DNA of 64,000 nucleotides from Kordia sp. SMS9 (GTDB lineage: Bacteria > Bacteroidota > Bacteroidia > Flavobacteriales > Flavobacteriaceae). Each line of letters begins with the position of its first letter. The first letter of the stretch is position 1. Under the pieces are notes generated by a model. The model ran no database searches, was not told where the DNA came from, and worked only from the letters and a program-made list of their open reading frames with translations. Shown here one piece after another: positions 1-6,943 of this stretch. Both the position numbers and the translations under genes were made by a program. The stretch is taken from positions 1,292,465-1,356,464 of the forward strand of contig NZ_CP031153.1 of assembly GCF_003352465.1 (NCBI RefSeq), read 5' to 3'.

Positions 1-376
1 CTTCTTTTTCTTCTTTTGCATTAATGACAGGTAAATATTGCCTTTTAAAACCATTGGTTTCTAGTTCATCTCCAGTTTCTTCTTCTTGATACAACGGATT
101 TTCTTTATTATACTTTACCAATGCTTTTGCTTGTGCTGAATTGTGTGCAACAATCATTTTTTGTAACAATTCTTCAATTTCAATCAATTCTTTAGTTGAA
201 AGCGTTGCTTCTTTCACATTTTTAAAATAATAACCTCTATTTTCACTAAAAGGTAAAATGGTATACTCCGTTTTTGCTAGAGGAAAGCTATCTTTTTTTG
301 TTTCCACGGAAGTGTTTTGACCTTTACAGGACATATACATGCCTAACGAAATTATAAGTAATATATACTTCTTCAT
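1..376 (-). CDS. Putative lipoprotein, C-terminus cut by window edge
   Basis: The reading frame opens with ATG at 374-376 and stays open to base 1, giving about 125 residues with no stop, so the 3' end lies outside the window. The first 17 residues form a lipoprotein signal peptide (MKKYILLIISLGMYMSC) with the cysteine at residue 17. The mature part is charged, Lys/Glu-rich and probably helical, and I recognise no domain. It lies 49 bp downstream of the membrane gene 426-902 on the same strand and may be its operon partner. The function is unknown. Confidence rests on the signal peptide and the open frame. Confidence 0.7.
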   Translation of the reverse strand, partial: MKKYILLIISLGMYMSCKGQNTSVETKKDSFPLAKTEYTILPFSENRGYYFKNVKEATLSTKELIEIEELLQKMIVAHNSAQAKALVKYNKENPLYQEEETGDELETNGFKRQYLPVINAKEEKE

Positions 377-425
377 ACTATTTTTGGATATCATCACTAA
401 GTTTGTATTGGTTTTAACGAGCAAG

Positions 426-902
426 TTAGGCTTTATTTTTTGAAAGTTGATTGACAACTTCTTCTAGCAAATTCATTCCTTTTCGATCTAGTTTTTCAAG
501 CATATATACGCTTACATTTTCATTTCCATCTTGAAATGTAACGGTTGCAGTTTCGCCACGTATATCAATCGTTTCAATTTTAGAAATCGGCAGTTTAAAC
601 TTTTCGCCAATTTCTGTTTTTAAATATGTATACGAAGTTAATGCGAGGACTAAAACCGAACCAACAACAGTGTACTTAATCGTTGGATCGACCTTAAATA
701 GCATAAAAAAAGCCAGTACTACTGCTATTCCGACCAATATAAATGGAATAAATCGCATTCGAAATTGCCGAAACGAATCCTGTTTCTGAATTCCTTTTTC
801 TTTCAAGTCTTTCACTTCTGACCAATTTCCAGTATTTGTAAAATATAGATTTTCGGAATCTATATTCACAAATCCATATTTGTATTTAAACCAATCTTTC
901 AT
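426..902 (-). CDS. Small membrane protein with two predicted TM helices, unknown function
   Basis: This is a 158-residue protein. Residues 1-50 are soluble and charged. Two hydrophobic helices follow at about 51-69 (FIPFILVGIAVVLAFFMLF) and 74-93, then a soluble C-terminal part of about 65 residues (KLPISKIETIDI... TVTFQDGN). That tail resembles the beta-rich tails of small PH-like membrane proteins, but I cannot assign a family. The start lies 5 bp beyond the stop of the upstream lipoprotein gene (908-1546), so the two are probably co-transcribed. Function unknown. Confidence 0.7.
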   Translation of the reverse strand: MKDWFKYKYGFVNIDSENLYFTNTGNWSEVKDLKEKGIQKQDSFRQFRMRFIPFILVGIAVVLAFFMLFKVDPTIKYTVVGSVLVLALTSYTYLKTEIGEKFKLPISKIETIDIRGETATVTFQDGNENVSVYMLEKLDRKGMNLLEEVVNQLSKNKA

Positions 903-907
903 CTTAG

Positions 908-1546
908 CTAATCTTTAAGTTTCTCCACAATATCTTTATACATGTCCATCATGTAAAAACCACCTGAACTTACAAAATAAAGTCTATTTTCTTCTACAAA
1001 TAGTTCGTATGGCGCTTTGCTAACGTACATCCAAACAGAACTTTCACTTTTTGAATTCAGCAACATTTCGTATGTCATTTCTGCACTTTCAGGAGTTTTA
1101 AAAATATATTCTTCCACCGTAACTCTTGGATACGTATTTCCATTAGTCTGCATTGGTTTTGTTCCTTTTAAAAAGGCTTTGTGAATCTTATGAAGTTTAT
1201 TTTTAAATATAGCGATATCAATAGCTTTCAGATTACCTTTTAGTTGTAAAACGCGTTGTAAACTACCTAATAACATTGATTTTTTTGGTGAAACAACTTC
1301 TAAATTTTTCAGTTGATACTTATGTGCTAACGTTGCTAAGCGCGCTACTTTTTCTTTCAATTTAGAAGTAAGATCGCTGTTTTTTTTAGGTTCACTTTCG
1401 TGAGAATTGACTTTTGGCGAAATCGTATCTTTAGAAGTTTCTATCGTTTTCTTCCCTGTTTTATCGGCGTTTTTTTCCGAATTAACATCACAAGAGAAAA
1501 ATCCCAAGAAAATAAGTAAAACAATATAGCATGCGTTATTTTTCAT
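908..1546 (-). CDS. Putative lipoprotein, unknown function
   Basis: This is a 212-residue protein with a lipoprotein signal peptide ending in a lipobox (IFLGFFSC, Cys19). A Lys/Ser/Thr-rich linker of about 40 residues follows, then a conserved-looking folded part (about 70-212) rich in Leu and Lys with aromatic residues near the C-terminus. The lipidated cysteine implies anchoring in the outer or inner membrane. It is the first gene of a probable minus-strand pair with 426-902. I do not recognise the family. Confidence 0.7.
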   Translation of the reverse strand: MKNNACYIVLLIFLGFFSCDVNSEKNADKTGKKTIETSKDTISPKVNSHESEPKKNSDLTSKLKEKVARLATLAHKYQLKNLEVVSPKKSMLLGSLQRVLQLKGNLKAIDIAIFKNKLHKIHKAFLKGTKPMQTNGNTYPRVTVEEYIFKTPESAEMTYEMLLNSKSESSVWMYVSKAPYELFVEENRLYFVSSGGFYMMDMYKDIVEKLKD

Positions 1547-1579
1547 GTTATGAAGATATAAAATAACGCTTACACGGCA

Positions 1580-2434
1580 TTATTTCTTTACAGGAAACTT
1601 GTGTTTTAGAAAATTAAATACCAGCTCAAAATGGTTCAATGGAGCCGCATGCGAACCTACAATGTTAATATGTACAGCTTCGTATGTAAAATGATGATAT
1701 TTCAGTCTATTCATCATTTTATTGCACATTGGTGTTGTAGGTGCAATTTCATCTTCGGTGGCAGATATTAGTAAAATAGGCGCTTGTATCTTTTCAATCT
1801 GGATCAATGCGTTCTTTTCGGCTTCTGTATCTTGCAACATCGTTTCAAAAGCACCGCGTAAATCGCGTTTCATCAAAAAAGGAACAGTGGCTTCATTTAT
1901 AGGAACAAAAGGCAATTCAGCACCATTAAATGTCCAAGAGGAACTTGTAAAATGATTGGTGTTTCCTAGAAATACAGCGTGACTTGGCACTAAGGCCACC
2001 ACACAATCAATATCATCGTAATAACTAGCAATTAGCAATGCCAAATCACCTCCACGCGAACCACCAACAATAGCAATTTGTTCCGCATGTACTTGTGCGT
2101 GTTTTGTTGCTTTTATAATAGCGTTGTGTATATCTTCAATGGCAATTTTTTCTAAAAGCTTCGGTGTGTTTTTTGCATTAAAATAGCCAATTGCTAAAAA
2201 AGCATAGCCTTTTTCAAGAAATTGATCTCTCGTTTTTTTCCAATGATTGCTTGTCCAAGCGTTTCCACCTTCCGAACCGCCAAGTCCAACAACTAAAGGT
2301 TGATTTTGCCCGTTTCCAACATATAAAACAGCTTCTGTATTTTTGGTAGCAAGTGTTTCTTGTGCATGTAATAATGTGGTAGCAATTAAAAAAAAGAAGA
2401 AGAATGCGAATTGTATTTTTTTTGATGAAATCAT
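1580..2434 (-). CDS. Secreted alpha/beta hydrolase, BAAT-type acyl-CoA thioester hydrolase family
   Basis: This is a 284-residue secreted alpha/beta hydrolase. Residues 1-25 are a signal peptide (charged n-region, then a Phe-rich core ending LLHAQ). The nucleophile elbow GGSRGG places the serine at residue 126. Asp228 (ATEDEIAP) and His262 (GSHAAPLNHF) complete a plausible catalytic triad. The arrangement matches the BAAT/acyl-CoA thioester hydrolase C-terminal family. Export suggests a periplasmic substrate, so the true reaction is open. I use ATG at 2432-2434; an upstream in-frame TTG at 2455 falls inside a TACTTTG promoter-like box and would displace the signal peptide. It is oriented like its neighbours but separated by short gaps. 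Confidence 0.75.
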   Translation of the reverse strand: MISSKKIQFAFFFFFLIATTLLHAQETLATKNTEAVLYVGNGQNQPLVVGLGGSEGGNAWTSNHWKKTRDQFLEKGYAFLAIGYFNAKNTPKLLEKIAIEDIHNAIIKATKHAQVHAEQIAIVGGSRGGDLALLIASYYDDIDCVVALVPSHAVFLGNTNHFTSSSWTFNGAELPFVPINEATVPFLMKRDLRGAFETMLQDTEAEKNALIQIEKIQAPILLISATEDEIAPTTPMCNKMMNRLKYHHFTYEAVHINIVGSHAAPLNHFELVFNFLKHKFPVKK

Positions 2435-2500
2435 AGTAGTTTGCTTTTGAGACAAAGTAACTGTTTCATAATTTCAAAACTTTTGACTTAGGTCAAAAAA

Positions 2501-3073
2501 TCATTTTTCGGCGCGAATTCTACTTAAAGTTTCTTGTGTAATACCAATATATGAAGCGATCATTCCTAAGGGAATTCGATGGTAAATATCGTGATACGTT
2601 TCACAAAAATGATCGTATTTTTCTTTGGCAGAAGCAAAACGCATGGAGGTAATTCGCTCCATTAAATGTCCAAAAATAGTTCCCATAGAAAGTCGCGAGT
2701 AGCGTTCCATTTCTGGGAAATGATCAAACAAATATACCAAATCATTTACGTGTAACGAGAAAGCTTCTGTAGTTTCAATAGCGTCAATATAATAGATGTC
2801 TTTTTTGCGTTGCATAAAGCTTCTGGGAGAATTGATCCATTCATTTACACTGCAAAAGTATTCACTAACCTCTTTTCCATCTTTCAAAAAATACGTACGC
2901 AACATTCCTTTTCTAATAAAATAACTTTTAGTAGAAATTTGATGGGCATCTAACACAAGTTCGCCTTTTTTAAACGTAACAATATGTAATTTATCTTTTA
3001 ATTCCGCTTTAAGCTGATCGGAAAGTTTGATGTATTGCTCAAAATGTTCAAATATATTTTCGGTAGTTTCGAT
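2501..3073 (-). CDS. Crp/Fnr-type cyclic-nucleotide-binding regulator, start codon unclear
   Basis: The protein has a CNMP-binding beta-roll followed by a short C-terminal helix-turn-helix (IPLGMIASYIGITQETLSRI), the usual layout of short Bacteroidota Crp/Fnr regulators. The first conventional start is GTG at 2956, giving 151 residues, but that removes the first part of the fold. The frame stays open upstream to the stop at 3086-3088 and encodes a fitting N-terminus (FEHFEQYIKLSDQLKAEL, then FKKGELVL). There is no ATG, GTG or TTG in that stretch. I extend to ATC at 3071-3073; ATA at 3053-3055 is the other candidate. Either a rare start codon is used or the gene has lost its start. It follows the 3086-3553 gene directly. 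Confidence 0.65.
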   Translation of the reverse strand: METTENIFEHFEQYIKLSDQLKAELKDKLHIVTFKKGELVLDAHQISTKSYFIRKGMLRTYFLKDGKEVSEYFCSVNEWINSPRSFMQRKKDIYYIDAIETTEAFSLHVNDLVYLFDHFPEMERYSRLSMGTIFGHLMERITSMRFASAKEKYDHFCETYHDIYHRIPLGMIASYIGITQETLSRIRAEK

Positions 3074-3085
3074 ATGAAATAGTTT

Positions 3086-3553
3086 TTAGGATTCTTCTAT
3101 GATTTCTAGATCAAGTTTCTCAAAAAAAACTTTGCGTTGAATGCGTTTTTCACCTTCATACACTGCTTTACAAAATAGCACATATAAGATCATAAAAACT
3201 CCAACAATGGAAGTATATAACCAAAAGCGTTCATTTTTATACAAAGAAAAAAGCTTCCAAGAAAAAAAGACAAACAATATAGAAAACACTCCCATGAAAA
3301 AGGTTTTTCCAAAAATATTAAGCTTTGTTTTAATGTCGATCAAGTGGTTTTTACGATCAAACTTAAAAATAAAAACAGCGTACAAACTTGCAGTCCAACT
3401 ATTGTGTTGCCAAAGTCGCACTTCCCTTTCTTTGCTGCTTCCGTGTAGTTTTTTATTCTTGAACAGGAAACATAAAAAATGCGCTCGAAATGTATCGGGC
3501 TTTTCTAGTGTAATCAGTGCTGCTACTTCTTTTTGTGTAATTTCTTCAGCCAT
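3086..3553 (-). CDS. Small membrane protein, unknown function
   Basis: This is a 155-residue protein with a polar N-terminal half. Two predicted TM helices lie at about 85-103 (FFMGVFSILFVFFSWKLF) and 112-132 (LYTSIVGVFMILYVLF), and the C-terminal tail is charged. The ATG at 3551-3553 immediately follows the TAA of the upstream gene (3554-3556), so the two are translationally adjacent and surely share an mRNA. The Crp/Fnr-like frame follows downstream. I recognise no family. Confidence 0.65.
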   Translation of the reverse strand: MAEEITQKEVAALITLEKPDTFRAHFLCFLFKNKKLHGSSKEREVRLWQHNSWTASLYAVFIFKFDRKNHLIDIKTKLNIFGKTFFMGVFSILFVFFSWKLFSLYKNERFWLYTSIVGVFMILYVLFCKAVYEGEKRIQRKVFFEKLDLEIIEES

Positions 3554-4069
3554 TTACTTCATCTGAAACGTATCAAAAATTTTACGCGATAAAACGATAT
3601 ATGCGTCAAAATTACTATTCAAGCATGTAACTGTCAATACATACGCTGTGTCGTTTTCAACATAATACCGTTGCTCAAATTTGAGCGCAATACCACTTTG
3701 TGTGCCTACATACTGAATGCGATGATACGTTTTTGAATCTGCTGTAATGCGTTCACTTTTTGTAATTTTTCCGCCTTCCAGCATGTTTTTTATTTGTTCT
3801 TCAGAAAGTTTCGTATACGAATCAAGATTCAGGTTATATTCTGATAAATCTTGCACAACCACATTGATATTTTCCTTAAAATTATCACCTATTTCTTGTG
3901 GTGCGTATAAAATCAAATCAACACCAACGGTTTTAGAAGTATCTGCTTTCCAATCATTCGGATGTTGAATGGAAAAGTTATCAAGTGTAGTCGTTTTCCA
4001 TGATTCTTGTGCTTCTACAGTAATACACATAAGCGCAGTTACTAGTAAAAGGAGTGTTATTTTTTTCAT
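3554..4069 (-). CDS. Secreted PsbP/DUF1795-like protein
   Basis: This is a 171-residue exported protein with a signal peptide of about 20 residues (MKKITLLLLVTALMCITVEAQ). The mature part has the look of the PsbP/MOG1-like fold seen in DUF1795/DcrB proteins: FSIQHPNDWKAD near the N-terminus, a central NVVVQDL strand, a RIQYVGTQSG motif, and a terminal YVLTVTC followed by a helix ending in IFDTFQMK. These proteins are small periplasmic or surface proteins of unclear role. Its stop abuts the ATG of 3086-3553. Confidence 0.65.
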   Translation of the reverse strand: MKKITLLLLVTALMCITVEAQESWKTTTLDNFSIQHPNDWKADTSKTVGVDLILYAPQEIGDNFKENINVVVQDLSEYNLNLDSYTKLSEEQIKNMLEGGKITKSERITADSKTYHRIQYVGTQSGIALKFEQRYYVENDTAYVLTVTCLNSNFDAYIVLSRKIFDTFQMK

Positions 4070-4131
4070 ACGAGTATATTTTAATCTTTAATTCAGCACT
4101 TAAAACTAGTTCTTTAAATGATAGAAACAAA

Positions 4132-4160
4132 AAAATCCACACCGTAACAGTGTGGATTTT
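4132..4160 (-). terminator. Intrinsic terminator of tatA
   Basis: An 11-bp perfect stem pairs 4132-4142 (AAAATCCACAC) with 4150-4160 (GTGTGGATTTT) around a 7-nt loop. Read on the minus strand it ends in a T-rich run. It lies 25 bp beyond the tatA stop and before the 4069 gene, so it should end the tatA transcript. Confidence 0.8.
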
Positions 4161-4184
4161 GTATGCAGTATATACAATAGAAAA

Positions 4185-4373
4185 TTATTCTTTCTCTACT
4201 TTTTTCGTTTCTTCGTCTCCTTTGGTTGCATCCTTAAATTCTTTAATTCCGCTACCTAAGCCACGCATTAATTCTGGAATCTTTCTTCCTCCAAATAAAA
4301 GCAATACAACAACTACGATTAAGATAATCGAAGTTCCTCCTGGAATGGCTAAAAACATATGTAATGACATCAT
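4185..4373 (-). CDS. tatA: Twin-arginine translocase subunit TatA/TatE family
   Basis: This is a 62-residue protein with the full TatA layout. One N-terminal TM helix (about 15-27) is followed by the hinge and amphipathic helix motif [14 protein letters not shown] and a short acidic/basic tail ([12 protein letters not shown]). TatA forms the pore-like assembly of the Tat system, which exports folded proteins. A second Met at residue 2 could also be the start. The gene has its own promoter and terminator and is divergent from the M23 peptidase gene. No tatC is seen in the window. Confidence 0.9.
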   Translation of the reverse strand: MMSLHMFLAIPGGTSIILIVVVVLLLFGGRKIPELMRGLGSGIKEFKDATKGDEETKKVEKE

Positions 4374-4393
4374 AATGATTCGTATTTAAGTTA

Positions 4394-4401
4394 CAAAGGT
4401 A
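4394..4401 (-). promoter_or_regulatory. Bacteroidota -7 box for tatA
   Basis: On the minus strand these bases read TACCTTTG, a match to the Bacteroidota -7 consensus TAnnTTTG, 21 bp before the tatA ATG. No clear -33 TTG is visible. Assignment by consensus and position only. Confidence 0.5.
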
Positions 4402-4478
4402 AAAATAAATAGATACCTAACGGTACAGAAGCATAAAAAAAACACATTCAGAGCAATAAATACTACTATTTTTCTTTT

Positions 4479-4486
4479 TAAGTTTG
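4479..4486 (+). promoter_or_regulatory. Bacteroidota -7 box abutting the M23 peptidase start
   Basis: TAAGTTTG matches the TAnnTTTG consensus and ends only 5 bp before the ATG at 4492. Transcription starting about 4-8 nt downstream would give a leaderless or nearly leaderless mRNA. Confidence 0.5.
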
Positions 4487-4491
4487 TAACC

Positions 4492-5364
4492 ATGGCAAAA
4501 GAAAAGCAAAAAAGACAGCAACTCAAAAAGAAACTTTTGCACAAGTATCGCTTGGTCATTCTCAACGAAGATACTTTTGAAGAGCGTATTTCTTTTAAAC
4601 TCACACGTTTAAATGTGTTTGTGTTGGTTGCGTTTTCCGCAATTATGTTGATCGTATTGACTACATTTTTAATTGCCTTTACGTCATTGCGTGAATATAT
4701 TCCCGGCTATTCATCGACAGCATTGAAGCAACAAGCCATTGATTTGTATGAAAAAATTGATTCGTTAGAACAAGTGGCACAAAGAGATTCTATTTACTTA
4801 AACTCTATTCGTAATGTCCTTACGGGAGAACTCAAAAGTGAGAGCATCAATAAAGATTCGTTGTTCAAGTCGTTTGAATTAGATCCTGATCAGGTCGATT
4901 TATCGCCCAACAAACAAGATTCGTTATTGCGTGAAGAAGTAGCGCAGGAAGACAAATACAATCTGTTTGAAACCGCCACTGCCAAAGTCAACTTTAAACT
5001 TTTTCCACCTGTCAAAGGCGCAATTACCCAAAAATACAATCCGAAAGAAAAACATTTTGCCGTCGATGTTGTTGCGCCAAAAGATACGCCGATAAAAGCA
5101 ACCGCAGACGGAATGGTGATTTTTGCCGAATGGACCGCACAAACAGGTTATGTCATTATCATTGAACATTCCAACAATCTAATATCTGTTTACAAACACA
5201 ATGCGTCGTTGACAAAACAACAAGGCGATTTGGTACGCGTAGGCGAAGTTATTGCCAGTATTGGAAATACAGGCGAACTCACCACAGGACCACATTTGCA
5301 TTTTGAATTGTGGAGCGAAGGATATTCCATTGATCCAGAATCGTTTATTGATTTTACACTTTAA
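4492..5364 (+). CDS. M23 family metallopeptidase, membrane-anchored
   Basis: This is a 290-residue protein, predicted to be a peptidoglycan endopeptidase. Residues 1-37 are very basic and cytoplasmic, 42-64 form a TM helix, and 75-160 are a coiled-coil-like linker. The C-terminal LytM domain (about 172-285) carries the zinc-site residues His188 and Asp192 (HFAVD), His236 (YKH) and the HxH motif His268/His270 (GPHLHFELW), so it looks catalytically intact. A single N-terminal anchor puts the domain in the periplasm. It is divergent from tatA and is followed 37 bp later by the GH3 gene. Confidence 0.85.
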   Translation: MAKEKQKRQQLKKKLLHKYRLVILNEDTFEERISFKLTRLNVFVLVAFSAIMLIVLTTFLIAFTSLREYIPGYSSTALKQQAIDLYEKIDSLEQVAQRDSIYLNSIRNVLTGELKSESINKDSLFKSFELDPDQVDLSPNKQDSLLREEVAQEDKYNLFETATAKVNFKLFPPVKGAITQKYNPKEKHFAVDVVAPKDTPIKATADGMVIFAEWTAQTGYVIIIEHSNNLISVYKHNASLTKQQGDLVRVGEVIASIGNTGELTTGPHLHFELWSEGYSIDPESFIDFTL

Positions 5365-5401
5365 AATAGCTGATGTAATCCAAAGAAGCAAACTCACACC
5401 G

Positions 5402-6901
5402 ATGAAATCATTCAAAGCCTTTTTAGCAAAACCTTTTGCAAAATACATTCAAAAAAAAGTATCAAAATGGGCAAACCAACCTATTGAAACGCAGGAAAAA
5501 GTGTTTCAAAAACTCATCAAAGAAGCTGCGCATACACAATTTGGAAAAGATCACGACTTTGCTAACATTCAATCGCATGCCGATTTTATAAAACGAGTGC
5601 CGATTCGCGATTATGAAGCCTTACGTCCGTATGTAGATAGAGTTGTAGCGGGTGAAAAAGATATTCTTTGGAAAGGAAAACCGCTGTATTTTGCCAAAAC
5701 TTCTGGAACGACTTCTGGTTCAAAATACATTCCGATTACCAAAGAATCCATGCCCACACATATTGAAGCGGCTCGAAATGCGATTTTGCTGTACATTGCG
5801 GAAACTGGAAATACCGATTTTGTAGATGGAAAAATGATCTTTTTACAAGGAAGTCCAGAACTCAACGAAAAAAACGGTGTAAAACTCGGACGACTTTCTG
5901 GAATTGTAGCACATTATGTACCTGGATACCTTCAAAAAAACAGAATGCCAAGCTGGGAAACCAATTGCATCGAAGATTGGGAAACCAAAGTTGAAGCCAT
6001 TGTCAATGAAACGCTGCACGAAAAAATGGCGATTATTAGCGGAATTCCGTCGTGGGTGCAAATGTATTTTGAACGTATTGAAGCGCGCACGGGCAAAAAA
6101 GTAGGCGAAGTTTTCCCGGATTTTAAACTGTTTATTTATGGTGGTGTCAACTTTGAACCGTATCGCAACAAATTTGATAATTTGATTGGACGAAAAGTAG
6201 ACAGCATTGAATTATATCCAGCAAGTGAAGGGTTTTTTGCCTATCAAGACCAACAAAATGATAAAGGCATGCTGCTACAACTGAATTCGGGTATTTTTTA
6301 CGAATTTGTCAAAGCGGATGAATTTTTTGATGAAAACCCTAAAAGAATCACTGTAAAAGATGTGGAAATTGGCGTGAATTACGTCATGATCATTTCCTCA
6401 AACGCAGGATTGTGGAGTTACAATATTGGTGATACGGTAGAATTTACCTCCACAAAACCTTACAAAGTGATTGTTTCAGGTCGTATCAAGCATTTTATTT
6501 CGGCGTTTGGTGAACATGTTATTGGCAAAGAAGTAGAACAAGCATTACACGAAGCATTGCAGCAATCTGGCGCAAGCATTAATGAATTTACGGTGGCACC
6601 ACAAATAAATCCCACAGACGGTTTGCCATATCACGAATGGTTTATTGAATTTGAAAAGGAACCCGAAAACATAGCAGCATTTGCAGAAACGATAGATGCT
6701 TCGCTACAACAACAAAACAGTTATTATTTTGATTTGATCGATGGGAAAATTTTGCAGCGATTACACATCACAAAAATTCAAAAAGATGGCTTTCAAAACT
6801 ACATGAAATCCATTGGAAAATTGGGCGGACAAAATAAAATTCCTAGATTGTCAAACGATCGAAAAATAGCGGATTTACTAACGAATTACAAAAAAGCTTA
6901 G
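5402..6901 (+). CDS. GH3-family acyl-adenylating enzyme
   Basis: This is a 499-residue member of the GH3 (auxin-responsive) branch of the ANL superfamily. Such enzymes adenylate a carboxylic acid and can pass it to an amino acid or another acceptor. The ATP/AMP motif TSGTTSGSK is at 100-108, YPASEGFF is near 276, and YNIGDTVEF lies further on. Bacterial GH3 homologues are common in Bacteroidota, but the substrate is not known. I use ATG at 5402; an earlier in-frame ATG at 5252 lies inside the M23 gene and would add a non-family extension. The gene lies 37 bp after the M23 gene. Confidence 0.85.
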   Translation: MKSFKAFLAKPFAKYIQKKVSKWANQPIETQEKVFQKLIKEAAHTQFGKDHDFANIQSHADFIKRVPIRDYEALRPYVDRVVAGEKDILWKGKPLYFAKTSGTTSGSKYIPITKESMPTHIEAARNAILLYIAETGNTDFVDGKMIFLQGSPELNEKNGVKLGRLSGIVAHYVPGYLQKNRMPSWETNCIEDWETKVEAIVNETLHEKMAIISGIPSWVQMYFERIEARTGKKVGEVFPDFKLFIYGGVNFEPYRNKFDNLIGRKVDSIELYPASEGFFAYQDQQNDKGMLLQLNSGIFYEFVKADEFFDENPKRITVKDVEIGVNYVMIISSNAGLWSYNIGDTVEFTSTKPYKVIVSGRIKHFISAFGEHVIGKEVEQALHEALQQSGASINEFTVAPQINPTDGLPYHEWFIEFEKEPENIAAFAETIDASLQQQNSYYFDLIDGKILQRLHITKIQKDGFQNYMKSIGKLGGQNKIPRLSNDRKIADLLTNYKKA

Positions 6902-6919
6902 AAATATCAAATTAACTTG

Positions 6920-6927
6920 TATTTTTG
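6920..6927 (+). promoter_or_regulatory. Bacteroidota -7 box for 6944-8638
   Basis: TATTTTTG matches TAnnTTTG and ends 16 bp before the ATG at 6944. Its position rules out the longer start at 6917, which would lie within the promoter. Confidence 0.55.
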
Positions 6928-6943
6928 TGCGGAAAAATCATTT

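Noticed and set aside
2435..2455. TTG start for the alpha/beta hydrolase
   Set aside because: It sits in a promoter-like TACTTTG segment and would place seven polar residues before a well-formed signal peptide.
3141..3566. 141-residue plus-strand frame opposite the small membrane gene
   Set aside because: It is antisense to 3086-3553, which has TM helices, start-stop abutment with its neighbour and operon context. The antisense protein shows no recognisable features.
5252..5402. Upstream in-frame start for the GH3 gene
   Set aside because: The added residues overlap the M23 coding region and do not match the family N-terminus.
6917..6943. Upstream start for the DUF6909-like gene
   Set aside because: It would lie across the TATTTTTG promoter box; the ATG at 6944 gives a family-like N-terminus.
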